The notes under the pieces: model-generated
What the model was told of the DNA's origin: nothing
The model's input: the letters and a program-made list of their open reading frames with translations, nothing else
Databases searched by the model: none
Position numbers and translations under genes: made by a program
Assembly (NCBI RefSeq): GCF_014281965.1
Contig: NZ_JACFTB010000005.1
Span: 186,001 to 250,000, forward strand
DNA from: Rhodococcus sp. BP22
Lineage (GTDB): Bacteria > Actinomycetota > Actinomycetes > Mycobacteriales > Mycobacteriaceae
Length of the DNA stretch: 64,000 nucleotides
Direction: 5' to 3'
Shown: piece by piece, positions 34,299 to 43,120 of the stretch
Numbering within the stretch: the first letter of the stretch is position 1
How the letters are laid out: each line of letters opens with the position of its first letter

Positions 34299-34802
34299 TC
34301 ATATCAACCGAAGTATTTCGGGCAGAGTATCGGCTATTTGCTGTCCGATTTCCTCGTACATCTCATGCGCCCGCCTGTACGGATCCTCGATGTCCAAGGT
34401 CGAAACCGGGTGTTTCGCACGGGCGTCTGCGATCTGGTCGAGCGAGGTGGCTTCGGAAGACCGCACCAGCTCTGCAGCCTCGAGCAATGTGAAAGTCCGG
34501 CGTAACCCACGAGGCGCGATGCCCAGCACAGCGTCCCGGTGGCGGCTGGTCATGGTGAGGATCAGGTCCGCTTCGTCCGCCATTCGAGGGGAGATGCGCC
34601 GCGCAACGAACCCTTCGTCGTCCCCGCCCAGTTGACGCAGCACGGTGGCCGCGGACTGGTCCATGGGGTGACCGGTCAGCCCGTGGGTACCTGCACTGGA
34701 GGCGGTCAACGCCAACCCCCTTTCGGCGGCGTACGCCACGGCCAGACGTTCGGCGGTGGGGGAGCGGCAGATGTTGCCTGTACAAACGAAGAGGATATGC
34801 AC
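34299..34802 (-). CDS. Low-molecular-weight protein tyrosine phosphatase
   Basis: A 167-residue LMW-PTP. The catalytic P-loop is at the extreme N terminus (VHILFVCTGNICRSPTAE; CX5R), which fixes the start at GTG 34802. The acid loop DIEDPYRR carries the general-acid Asp. In actinobacteria such enzymes can reverse BY-kinase phosphorylation or act on host targets. It is divergent from an Hsp70-like gene, with 149 nt between starts. The BY-kinase at 17.7 kb is one possible partner. Confidence 0.9.
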   Translation of the reverse strand: MHILFVCTGNICRSPTAERLAVAYAAERGLALTASSAGTHGLTGHPMDQSAATVLRQLGGDDEGFVARRISPRMADEADLILTMTSRHRDAVLGIAPRGLRRTFTLLEAAELVRSSEATSLDQIADARAKHPVSTLDIEDPYRRAHEMYEEIGQQIADTLPEILRLI

Positions 34803-34951
34803 GGGGTCTACGTTACGGCGATCGCCATCGAGCAACGGCCGCGCTACAGTATTGCCGAGTGGGGGGCACCGAGAGCGGATCTTCATATCTCTTTCTTCGG
34901 CGAGTCCCAGTGGCGTGCGTTCGATACGTGCGCCTCCAAGTGAGGCAGGTC

Positions 34952-36298
34952 ATGACTGAGGTTCTCGGTGTTTCGGTGGGGTCGAGTGCTGTCCGCATGG
35001 CTCGTCCCGACTTTCGGCTGTACTCGGCGGACAAGCCGACAGGCAGACAAGGGCTCGATTTCTACAGTGACACGGTCGATGCCTACTGGCAGGATCGCGC
35101 GGAAGACGTAGCCGCCGAGTCGATCGGTGTGGTCCTCTCGCAGCGCAACGGAAACCCTGAAGTCGAGGCGACCGGCGTCGCCTACCGCGATCAGCAGCAG
35201 TTCGGTGAAATTCAGCAGGCGATGGCGAACCAGCGTCTCTACAACTACCGACTGGTCCCCGAGGCCAGAGCGGCTCTAACCTACCTGGAAGCGTCAGGCG
35301 AGCTGGCCAACTTCGGCACGATCGGGCTGTACGACCTGGGAAGCTCCGGTCTGACCATCAGCGTGATCGATCGCGCGAGCGGTGAAGTGTTGCTGGCCGA
35401 ACGAACCACCGACATCAGCGGTGACGATTTCGATCGGCTGATCTGCGACAACCAACTCTCCAGGCGCGGGGCGGAGCCACCCCCCGCACTCGGTATCGCA
35501 GAGTTCACCAGCCGGTGCCGTATCGCGAAGGAACAACTTTCCGTCAACGGCGCAGTCTGCCTTCCCGGTGACAGCGGCGTCATCCTCATCTCCAGGGAGG
35601 CGTTCGAGGCGCTCGTGACGGTCCCCATCGAGTACTCGGCACGGTTGCTTCGGGATGTGCTGACCCGATCGCCGCAGTACGTCGATGCCGTGTTCCTGAT
35701 CGGCGGTGGCGCTCGCATTCCGTTGGTCGAGGCCATCATCAGGTCATGGACCGGACTGCCAGTGGTGACCCCTCGTGATCCCGAGTCCGTCGCAGCCAAG
35801 GGAGCAGCCCTGCTCGCGACGCCGGTGGAGAACCTGGCCACCGAGGCCGCATCGTCTTTGGCACTCACCGGTGCCCCCGAATGGCTGAGCCCGGAGCCCG
35901 TCGACAGACCTGCGACGTCCACCCGAAAGGTTCGCGGCGCGGCGCTCGTTGCGGGCGGGCTGGCAATCGTTGCCGCCCTCGGTCTCACTCTCGGGTACGG
36001 CAATTCCGACAACTCGACAAGTGCGCCCACGGACAACGTCGAACCTACGACGACCATGCCGTCGACGACACGCCCCGCGCCGTCCACAACCACGGTGCCC
36101 CGGCCGACGACCCAGCCGGTGGCTCCGGCGCCGGAGCCGGTCGAGACCTACGAGGCACCGCAATACGAGGACCCGACGCCCGCTCCTGCACCACAGCCGG
36201 CACCCGAGCCCCCGCCTCTGATACCGGGTCTACCCGGCCTGAAGCTTCCACAGTTCCAGCTACCCCCGCCGCCGGTGTTCGAGCTGCCGCGGTTCTAG
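34952..36298 (+). CDS. Membrane-anchored Hsp70-like ATPase, paralogue 1
   Basis: A 448-residue protein. Residues 1-295 form an actin/Hsp70-type nucleotide-binding domain: VLGVSVGSSAVRMA (phosphate-1 region), YDLGSSGLTISVID (phosphate-2, 127-140), and FLIGGGARIPLV (adenosine loop, 248-259). There is no DnaK substrate-binding domain. A transmembrane helix (about 328-350) follows, then an outside tail rich in Pro/Thr ending PPLIPGLPGLKLP...LPRF. GAGG precedes the ATG. Close relative of the gene at 57192 and more distant from that at 55701. Function unknown; it may transmit ATP-dependent changes to the cell wall. Confidence 0.8.
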   Translation: MTEVLGVSVGSSAVRMARPDFRLYSADKPTGRQGLDFYSDTVDAYWQDRAEDVAAESIGVVLSQRNGNPEVEATGVAYRDQQQFGEIQQAMANQRLYNYRLVPEARAALTYLEASGELANFGTIGLYDLGSSGLTISVIDRASGEVLLAERTTDISGDDFDRLICDNQLSRRGAEPPPALGIAEFTSRCRIAKEQLSVNGAVCLPGDSGVILISREAFEALVTVPIEYSARLLRDVLTRSPQYVDAVFLIGGGARIPLVEAIIRSWTGLPVVTPRDPESVAAKGAALLATPVENLATEAASSLALTGAPEWLSPEPVDRPATSTRKVRGAALVAGGLAIVAALGLTLGYGNSDNSTSAPTDNVEPTTTMPSTTRPAPSTTTVPRPTTQPVAPAPEPVETYEAPQYEDPTPAPAPQPAPEPPPLIPGLPGLKLPQFQLPPPPVFELPRF

Positions 36299-36299
36299 T

Positions 36300-37244
36300 T
36301 CACGCGCCCGGCAGTCGAAGTCGGGCGGACACCGCGAGGTGGTCGGAGTCGGGGATCGGGACGGGGTGCACCTCGAGTGCATCGACCGTATCGCTCGTCA
36401 CCACGTGGTCGAGCTGCGCCAGCGGACGGTCCGACGGGAAAGTGCGGAACAATCCCGAACCCGCCCGTTCGGCGGCATCGACGAAGCCTGCGCTCGCCAG
36501 ATCGCGGAACTGTCTGTGGTCGCCTGTGGCGTTGAAGTCCCCGGCAACCAGCACCGTTCCCGGGTAGGACTCCATCAAGGCGCGCATGCGGTCGAGGTCC
36601 TTTGCCCACTGCACGGTGTCACGAGGTGTTGCAGGCGACATGGCATGAAATGCCACCATCGTCACTGCGACGCCGTCGATGACGGTATTCGCCTGAACCG
36701 GTACGAAACCGAAGTCGGACAGTCGCGTGCCGTCGGTGAGAGGAGTCCTGCTCCACAAGCCTGTGCCGTCCGAGACAGGCAGGGCGGCGGTGAAGCTGTA
36801 GGGCAGCAGATCGTCGATCCCAGCGCGGGTGAGGGCGTCGACCTCGGCGGGGGTGAGTTCTTGCACGGCGAGAAGATCGGCATTGTTCGTACGGATTTCG
36901 TCGACGATCGCTGCGGCATCGGCATCGCCGTGCGCGACATTGACCGTGAGGACAGTGATGTCCGGCCCGGTGGCGGTCGCGGTGTCTGCGATGAACCGGG
37001 GGATCTGGATGCCGACGAGGAGGATCGCGAGCGTCACTGCGGTGACCAGGCCGACGCGTGAGCGCGTCACGGCGAAAAGGATCGCTGCCACGGCGGCGAA
37101 CACCGCAAAGTAGGGGGCTCCGACCACGAGCGCCACGAGCATGATCTGTGTCACGCCCAGTTGGCGAACGGCCAGCATCGCGATGGTGAAAACCAGGATT
37201 GCCCATGCAACGACAAGTGCCGACCCACGTAAGACGCGTCGCAC
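36300..37244 (-). CDS. Endonuclease/exonuclease/phosphatase (EEP) family membrane protein
   Basis: About 314 residues from the GTG at 37244, which follows GGAGG at eight bases. Three transmembrane helices in the first 90 residues (for example LVVAWAILVFTIAML) precede an EEP domain: ITVLTVNVAHGDAD, LLAVQELTP, VLVAGDFNATGDHRQF, AQLDHVV and SDHLAVSARL. These give the Asn, Glu, Asp-x-Asn and Asp-His active-site residues of metal-dependent phosphodiesterases. The substrate, probably an envelope lipid or nucleotide, is unknown. Confidence 0.88.
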   Translation of the reverse strand: MRRVLRGSALVVAWAILVFTIAMLAVRQLGVTQIMLVALVVGAPYFAVFAAVAAILFAVTRSRVGLVTAVTLAILLVGIQIPRFIADTATATGPDITVLTVNVAHGDADAAAIVDEIRTNNADLLAVQELTPAEVDALTRAGIDDLLPYSFTAALPVSDGTGLWSRTPLTDGTRLSDFGFVPVQANTVIDGVAVTMVAFHAMSPATPRDTVQWAKDLDRMRALMESYPGTVLVAGDFNATGDHRQFRDLASAGFVDAAERAGSGLFRTFPSDRPLAQLDHVVTSDTVDALEVHPVPIPDSDHLAVSARLRLPGA

Positions 37245-37313
37245 TGTGGCGCCTCCGGTTTTATGAGCCGCACGCGGCAATAGTTGACTGAAATATTGAC
37301 TAGACTCACGCTC

Positions 37314-37478
37314 ATGGCCAGCTCAGACGCGGTATGCAAGTGTCGTCATCAGCGGACTGCGCATCAGCATTATCGCAAGGGAAGCGACTGCTCGCTCTGT
37401 GATTGCAGCCGTTTCCGACGGCCCGTTGTGTCACGTCTTATTGTTCAGGCCAGCCGCCAGCTTCAGCGCCTCAAATAA
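37314..37478 (+). CDS. Small Cys/His-rich putative zinc-binding protein, 54 residues
   Basis: The N-terminal half has the pattern C-x-C-x-H (CKCRH), H-x-H (HQH), then C-x-x-C-x-C (CSLCDC), which could bind one zinc ion. A basic C-terminal helix follows (RLIVQASRQLQRLK). No clear ribosome-binding site, but the metal-site spacing and a plausible ATG support a real gene. Similar short proteins are common in actinobacteria. Confidence 0.6.
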   Translation: MASSDAVCKCRHQRTAHQHYRKGSDCSLCDCSRFRRPVVSRLIVQASRQLQRLK

Positions 37479-37594
37479 TTGTACAGTCTTTGATTGGACG
37501 CTAAACAGACCGATCGTTTAGTATTGAGTCCTCGATTCAGGCAAAATGGGCAATTCGGCTTCGACCCTGAGCCTGTCATCCGGCAGGAGGCACA

Positions 37595-38650
37595 GTGGCG
37601 TCAGACAGTTCGGTCATCTCCAGGTATGCCGACGCGGTCGCGTCGGACGGCACGGGCACTACTGAGGCAGTACGACGGTCTTCCACCGAACTACGCCTGC
37701 TGAGCCTTGCCCCCGCTACGTACGCGACGCATTCCATCCACTCCCATGACCGTATATGGACCGAAACCAACTGCTATGTCGATCTGTGGATCGAACTCCT
37801 CCATTCGCTGGGCGCCGATCCCATTCCAGCGTTGGCATTCGTGTTGAGTGCCGACTGCGACGGTCGGCAGTGGGACTTCGTCAAGATGCAGTCAGAGGAT
37901 CTCCGTGCGCTCTACGGCATCGACGTGCACGAGATGAACGTGTGGCGTCCGGTCCTCGACCACATCCGCGAGGGGCTCGAGGACGGCGTGCTCGTCACCG
38001 TGGAGGTCGACGGCTTCTGGTTGCCCGACACCTCGGGCACCAGTTACCGCAACAACCACACCAAGACCACCATCGTTCCGAACTCGCTCGACGAAACCGA
38101 GAAGGTGCTCGGCTACTTCCACAACCGCGGTTACTTCGAGCTTTCGGGCGCAGATTTCGACGGCGTGTTCAATCTCGCCCCCACTCCGCACCCCGAGGCC
38201 CTGCTTCCGTACGTCGAGCAGATCAGGCTCGGCCGCAACACCATCGCGAGCGGTGCAGGTGACCGCGATCTCGACCTCGCGCGTGCGCACTTCGCGCGGA
38301 GGCCGTCGAACAACCCCGTCGACGCACTTGCCCGACGCGTCATCGCCGATATCCCACTGGTCCAGCGGTCAGGCCCCGACGCATTCCATCTGTGGTCGTT
38401 CGGTCTGCTCCGTCAGTGCGGCGCGAGCGCCGAACTCGCCGCAGACCTCTGCGGGTACCTCGAGGCCCGCGGCGTAGCCGGTATCGGCGCGGCCGTGCCT
38501 CATTTTCTGCAGGTGGCTCAAGGGGCGAAAGCCGTTCAGTTCCGCATGGCCCGCGCCGCGCGCGGGCGTGCGGTGTCACTCGAAGAGCCACTCGCGGAGA
38601 TGACCGCGAGCTGGAGTGCGGCGATGGATGCCATCTCGATCGCTCTGTGA
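37595..38650 (+). CDS. DUF1839 family protein
   Basis: A 351-residue soluble protein with the DUF1839-type segment WTETNCYVDLWIELLHSLG, followed by DFVKMQSEDLRALYGIDVHEMNVWRP and LVTVEVDGFWLPDTSGTSYRNNHTKT. The conserved Cys, Trp and His residues hint at an enzyme, perhaps of the cysteine-peptidase or transglutaminase fold, but this is not established. GTG start. The GH2 gene starts directly after its stop, so both are one operon. Confidence 0.75.
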   Translation: MASDSSVISRYADAVASDGTGTTEAVRRSSTELRLLSLAPATYATHSIHSHDRIWTETNCYVDLWIELLHSLGADPIPALAFVLSADCDGRQWDFVKMQSEDLRALYGIDVHEMNVWRPVLDHIREGLEDGVLVTVEVDGFWLPDTSGTSYRNNHTKTTIVPNSLDETEKVLGYFHNRGYFELSGADFDGVFNLAPTPHPEALLPYVEQIRLGRNTIASGAGDRDLDLARAHFARRPSNNPVDALARRVIADIPLVQRSGPDAFHLWSFGLLRQCGASAELAADLCGYLEARGVAGIGAAVPHFLQVAQGAKAVQFRMARAARGRAVSLEEPLAEMTASWSAAMDAISIAL

Positions 38651-41080
38651 GTGCAAGATAACTGGGTGATCAGAGATCTCGAGGACTTTCTGGACGGCGC
38701 CGAGTGGCACCTGACTGCAACGGAACCGGGATCGTGTCTGCATCCTGATGAGTTCGGTGAGGACACCGAGCAGTGCGTCGCCCTGGTGCCCGGCACCGTC
38801 GCCTCGGTGGTGGACCGGCCGGACCTCGACGCGTTCGACTGGTGGTACACCACCTCGGTGTCGGTGCCCAGCGACGTCGCTACGACTCTGACGTTCGAGG
38901 GCATCGCGACGAGGGCAACGATCTGGGTCGGCGGCGCGGAGGCCGCCCAGGTCCGATCCATGTTCGTACCGACGACCCTCGATATCCCGGCCGGTACCCC
39001 CGTCGTCGAGATAGCGGTGCGTGTCGAGTCGATGGACGTCGTCCTCGGCAGTAGAAAGCCACGAGGACGCTGGCGATCCTCGCTTGTGGACAAGCAGGGC
39101 CTGCGGCACGAACGCACCACCCTGCTCGGTCGTGCCCCCGTGTACGGACCGGTTCCTGCCCCGATCGGCTTGTGGCGCCCGGTGACGCTACGGCCACGAT
39201 CGCGTGCGCGACACTGTCGGTTCCACACCACGGTCGAGGGGACGAACGGGGTGCTGCGAGTCCGTGCAGATCTCGACGAGACGGTCTCGACTGTCACCGT
39301 CGACGTCGGCGAGCAGCGGTTCTCCTACGCCGTCGGCTCCTCGGATTTCGATGTGTCCGTGACCATCCCGGATGCCCGACTCTGGTGGCCGCACACGCAC
39401 GGTGAGCCGGTTCGGTATCCCGTGTCCGTCACCGTCGACGACGATCCTGTGCACAGTGCAATGGTCGGCTTTCGCCGAACCGAGTTGCTTCGGCATGGGC
39501 GGTCGGTGGACCTGAGCGTCAACGGTGTTCGGGTTTTCGCTCGCGGCGGTTGTTGGACCCCTCTCGATCCGACACGCCTGTGGGTCGAGGAAGAAGTCCT
39601 GCGTGCGGAGTTGCTGCGTATGCGCGACGCGGGACTGAACATGATCCGCATTGTCGGCACGCTGGTGTACGAGCAACGTCAATTCTGGTCCCTCTGCGGC
39701 GAATTGGGCATCATGGTGTGGCAGGATGCCATGTTCGCCACCACCGATCCGCCGCAGGACTCTGAATTCGTCGAGGTTGTCGAACGCGAACTCGAAGCAC
39801 TGTTCGCGAGCATCGGAGGCAACCCGGCGTTGGCCGTCGTCAGTGGTGGCAGTGAGATGCAGCAACAGCCCACGATGCTGGGGATCGCCGCTGCCGATCA
39901 ACAGATCTCGTTGCTGGACAGTGTGATTCCCAAGATCCTCGAGGACTGTCTCGCCGGTACCGCCTACGTCACCTCCAGTCCGTCGTCGACGTCCGGTGAA
40001 CTGCACACCCACGTCGGTGACGGAATTGCGCACTACTTCGGTGTCGGAGGCTATCTGCGGCCGATCGCCGACGTGCGCACGGCGCGTGTACGTTTCGCTG
40101 CCGAATGCCTGGCGTTCTCGATCCCGCCGGAGCGGCGAGCGGTGGATCGAATGTTCGGCTCCGCCAATGTTGCCGGTCATCATCCCGAGTGGAAGTCCGC
40201 GGTGCCGCGCGACCGCGGATCGTCCTGGGACTTCGAAGATGTCCGAGATCATTACGTTCGAACCATCTTCGCTGTCGACCCTCACCTCGTCCGTCGAACC
40301 GATGCCGAACTCTATCTCGACTACGGCCGCGCAGCCGTGTGTGAAGCCGTCACCGCATCCTATTCACATTGGCGCAGAACAGAATCCGAGTGTGGCGGCG
40401 CATTGGTGCTGACCCTCCGCGACCTGGTCCCGGGAGCCGGTTGGGGGCTCCTGGACTCCGCAGGAGACCCGAAGGCGCCGTGGTACAGCCTGGGGCGTAT
40501 CAGCAGCCCGATCGCGGTGTTCATCGTCGACGACGGTCTCGACGGTCTGAGCATCGAGATGGTCGACGACACATCGGAACCGCTGCTCGGGATTCTTCGG
40601 GTGTCACTGCACGGCGCGACGGGCCGAATCGGCGAGCCCTATGAACAGTCGATCGAACTCGCGGGACACAGTTCGAAGATGCTTGCTCTCGATCGGGTCA
40701 TCGGAACGTTCGCCGACGTCAACCACGCGTATCGATTCGGGACCCAGACGTACTCTTCGGTGGTGGCGGAGTTGGTGGACCTCGCAGGCGTTCGAGTCGC
40801 CGAGGCCACTCATCTCATCGGTGAGACGCAAGTTCGACAGAACGATGTGGGTCTGTCCGCGTGCGTCGAGCCAGTGGAGTCAGGTCGGTGGTCGCTGACC
40901 GTGTCGACTAACTCGGCCGCTCAGTACGTATGCATCGACGTCGGCGGATTCGACACCAGTGACTCGTGGTTCCACCTCGCTGCAGGGGCGAGCCGAACGG
41001 TGACCCTGACCGGCGAGGGATCGAAGCCGGCAGGACACGTGCGCGCGCTCAACTCGGTGAAGCGAGCGCAGATCCGCTAA
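38651..41080 (+). CDS. Glycoside hydrolase family 2 protein, beta-mannosidase-like
   Basis: An 809-residue GH2-fold enzyme without signal peptide. An N-terminal jelly-roll (CVALVPGTVASVV, DWWYTTSVSVP, IGLWRPVTL) leads to Ig-like strands and a TIM barrel starting near FARGGCWTPLDP. The acid/base candidate is Glu402 in SGGSEM, where GNNE or GNE is usual. The nucleophile candidate is Glu485 in RFAAECLAFSIP, matching RFxSEFGxQSxP of beta-mannosidases. Both glutamates are kept, but surrounding residues differ, so substrate may differ. GTG start directly abuts the DUF1839 stop. Its own stop overlaps the stop of the converging GT2 gene. Confidence 0.85.
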   Translation: MQDNWVIRDLEDFLDGAEWHLTATEPGSCLHPDEFGEDTEQCVALVPGTVASVVDRPDLDAFDWWYTTSVSVPSDVATTLTFEGIATRATIWVGGAEAAQVRSMFVPTTLDIPAGTPVVEIAVRVESMDVVLGSRKPRGRWRSSLVDKQGLRHERTTLLGRAPVYGPVPAPIGLWRPVTLRPRSRARHCRFHTTVEGTNGVLRVRADLDETVSTVTVDVGEQRFSYAVGSSDFDVSVTIPDARLWWPHTHGEPVRYPVSVTVDDDPVHSAMVGFRRTELLRHGRSVDLSVNGVRVFARGGCWTPLDPTRLWVEEEVLRAELLRMRDAGLNMIRIVGTLVYEQRQFWSLCGELGIMVWQDAMFATTDPPQDSEFVEVVERELEALFASIGGNPALAVVSGGSEMQQQPTMLGIAAADQQISLLDSVIPKILEDCLAGTAYVTSSPSSTSGELHTHVGDGIAHYFGVGGYLRPIADVRTARVRFAAECLAFSIPPERRAVDRMFGSANVAGHHPEWKSAVPRDRGSSWDFEDVRDHYVRTIFAVDPHLVRRTDAELYLDYGRAAVCEAVTASYSHWRRTESECGGALVLTLRDLVPGAGWGLLDSAGDPKAPWYSLGRISSPIAVFIVDDGLDGLSIEMVDDTSEPLLGILRVSLHGATGRIGEPYEQSIELAGHSSKMLALDRVIGTFADVNHAYRFGTQTYSSVVAELVDLAGVRVAEATHLIGETQVRQNDVGLSACVEPVESGRWSLTVSTNSAAQYVCIDVGGFDTSDSWFHLAAGASRTVTLTGEGSKPAGHVRALNSVKRAQIR

Positions 41081-42042
41081 CCGGAGGTACGGCTCAATCG
41101 TCCACGTGCATAACCGAATCCGGCTGCACCAAGGCTGGCGACGACAGCGAGAGCACCCCACAAGCGGGCTGGGTTTCCCTGTGCCGCCGCAACGGTTTCG
41201 CGCCGAACTGCCCGTGGCAGAATTTTGGCCGTGTACGAACGCTCCGAAGACAAGGCGTCCCCTGGGCCGATGAGACGAGCGATGGCAGCTTTGGAGACCC
41301 CCTCGGCATAGCTCCGCGAGAGAAGATACCGAGGCCGCGTCCGATCGGCGCTGACGTTGTGGTCGACGGCGATCGACGGGTCGAAGAGGATCTGCGCTTC
41401 GGGGTGCGTCTGACGGAGCCTGATGCACAGTTCGGTCTCTTCGCAGCCGAGCGGAATGCGCCCGATGCGGCCGATCCCGGAGATGAATCCGCCCAGCTCC
41501 ACGATCGGCGCGCGACGGAAAGACATGTTGGCGCCCATCAAATTACGAACCGTCGAGGTAGTGGTGGGCTGGCCCCGGTAGGTGCAGCCCACGATCCAAT
41601 CCAGCTCACCCGGTTCTCCCGCGACCGCGGTCGGTAGGAAAACGGGACGAGAACTGGGCCAGACCGGGTGCGCGGACCCGCCTACCGCGTAGACCGTGGG
41701 GTCCGCGTAATGCGCCGAAATCGATGCAATCCATTCGGCCGAGCGTGGTGCGGCGTCGTCGTCGAGGAACACCACGATGTCACCCGATGCGAGGTCCAAC
41801 GAGGTGTTGCGAGCCCCGGACAAGCCACGCGGATGCGAGTTCTCGACAACGTTCACGGCCGAACTGCGAGGCAGAAACTCGGCCCGCGCACGCTCGAACA
41901 ACCGCTCGTTGTGGTCGATGACGACCAGTAGTTCCGTCGCGGCCATGGACTGGCCCAACACGGCATCGACTGCCGCACTGAGGTCTTCCCAGCGATCGAG
42001 CGTGTAGGCGCAGACGACGACCGACGAGGTGAGCTCGCTCAC
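41077..42042 (-). CDS. GT2 family glycosyltransferase
   Basis: A 321-residue GT-A glycosyltransferase: VVVCAYTLDRWEDLSAAVDAVL, SGARNTSLDLASGDIVVFLDDDAAP (metal-binding DDD), and GCEETELCIRLRQ (the catalytic-side ExE/ED). A C-terminal hydrophobic patch (ALAVVASLGAAGFGYA) may touch the membrane. GTG start at 42042 overlaps the upstream GT2 stop by 4 nt. Last gene of the long minus-strand cluster; sugar donor unknown. Confidence 0.88.
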   Translation of the reverse strand: MSELTSSVVVCAYTLDRWEDLSAAVDAVLGQSMAATELLVVIDHNERLFERARAEFLPRSSAVNVVENSHPRGLSGARNTSLDLASGDIVVFLDDDAAPRSAEWIASISAHYADPTVYAVGGSAHPVWPSSRPVFLPTAVAGEPGELDWIVGCTYRGQPTTTSTVRNLMGANMSFRRAPIVELGGFISGIGRIGRIPLGCEETELCIRLRQTHPEAQILFDPSIAVDHNVSADRTRPRYLLSRSYAEGVSKAAIARLIGPGDALSSERSYTAKILPRAVRRETVAAAQGNPARLWGALAVVASLGAAGFGYARGRLSRTSG

Positions 42043-42884
42043 GCCGATTTCTTGTGCAGCGGAATCGAATTCAGTTCTGCGAAGACCTCGAACGCCTCGA
42101 AATCCAGGTCCATGTCGGTACGCGCATCGTTGGTATTGCGGCTCGGGCGTGGGATGGACTGCTTGGCGAGCCGACGTGCACGCAGACGTTCGGTGAACAG
42201 CGTGCGGAGTACGCGGAAACCATCGGAGAACGTGCGGAGGTTGGACTGGCCGTAGATCCGAGCCAGCTCGATGCTCGGCACTTCCTGGATTCGAACCTCT
42301 GCCTCGGCGAAACGGCAATTGATGATGGTCTCGATCTCGAAGCCATCGCCCCAGAGCATCTCGCCCTCGGCGTGCTCCTGCTCGAGTGCCGGCAGGTCCA
42401 GTACCGGCACCAGATCGCGCCAGAATGCGTTGTAGCCGTAGCACAAATCGGAGAACTTGGTCCCGAAGAGCGTGTTCGCAACCAGGTGCAAGCCACCGTT
42501 ACCGGCGCGACGCAGGGGAGTGATGTCATGGCTTCCGCCGCCCGCGGTGAAGCGGCTGCCCTTCGCGAAATCTGCACCGGCGAGGAGCGCGTCGACGAAG
42601 CGTGGGATCTCGTCCGCGTTGGCAGAGCCGTCGGCGTCGAACATCACGATGATGTCGCCGGTTGCGGCTTCGAATCCGCAGGCAAGAGCGTTGCCCTTGC
42701 CCTTGCGGGTCTGCTTGATGATGCGGATGTCTCCGCGAATCTCACGAGCGGCATCGATGGTCCCGTCGACGGAACCGCCGTCGACCAACACAAGTTCGTA
42801 ATCATGCGAAAGCAGCGGCAGAACGTGCCTCAGATTTGCAGCCTCGTTGAGAGTGGGGATCACGATGCTGATGCGCGGGTTCAT
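42039..42884 (-). CDS. GT2 family glycosyltransferase, polyprenyl-phosphate-sugar synthase-like
   Basis: About 281 residues from ATG 42884 (ATGs at 42893 and 42899 are also possible). RISIVIPTLNEAANL, VDGGSVDGTIDAAR, and IIVMFDADGSANADEIPRFV form the DPM1/GtrB-type core, with FAKGSRF and SDLCYGYNAFWRD later. It could make a polyprenyl-phosphate sugar or start a glycan. It lies 235 bases downstream of the large membrane-protein gene, the largest gap in the cluster, with a nested inverted repeat in between. Confidence 0.88.
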   Translation of the reverse strand: MNPRISIVIPTLNEAANLRHVLPLLSHDYELVLVDGGSVDGTIDAAREIRGDIRIIKQTRKGKGNALACGFEAATGDIIVMFDADGSANADEIPRFVDALLAGADFAKGSRFTAGGGSHDITPLRRAGNGGLHLVANTLFGTKFSDLCYGYNAFWRDLVPVLDLPALEQEHAEGEMLWGDGFEIETIINCRFAEAEVRIQEVPSIELARIYGQSNLRTFSDGFRVLRTLFTERLRARRLAKQSIPRPSRNTNDARTDMDLDFEAFEVFAELNSIPLHKKSA

Positions 42885-43068
42885 GGAGTTCATTCCCATT
42901 CCAAACAGGTATTGGTGCGTTAACCGACTTAGGCTTGAAACATCTGCGGCGCGACCCCCGGCGGATCCCACAGACTGGACAAGTGCACGTTCGGTTTTTC
43001 GAACGCGACATCCTGTTTTAGACCTGCATATACCTTAAAAGATGCTTTGAGATTGTCAAGCTGCACGT

Positions 43069-43120
43069 AAACATTCTCTAATGCTGGTTATGAGACGTTG
43101 CTCATACCAATTGAATGTTT
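43069..43120. terminator. Nested inverted repeat after the large membrane-protein gene
   Basis: An outer stem AAACATTC (43069-43076) with GAATGTTT (43113-43120) encloses an imperfect inner stem GGTTATGAG (43086-43094) with CTCATACC (43101-43108). The outer arm overlaps the stop codon at 43119-43121. The surrounding 200 bases are AT-rich and hold no gene. It could be an internal terminator/attenuator or an operator before the last two GT2 genes. Confidence 0.45.
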
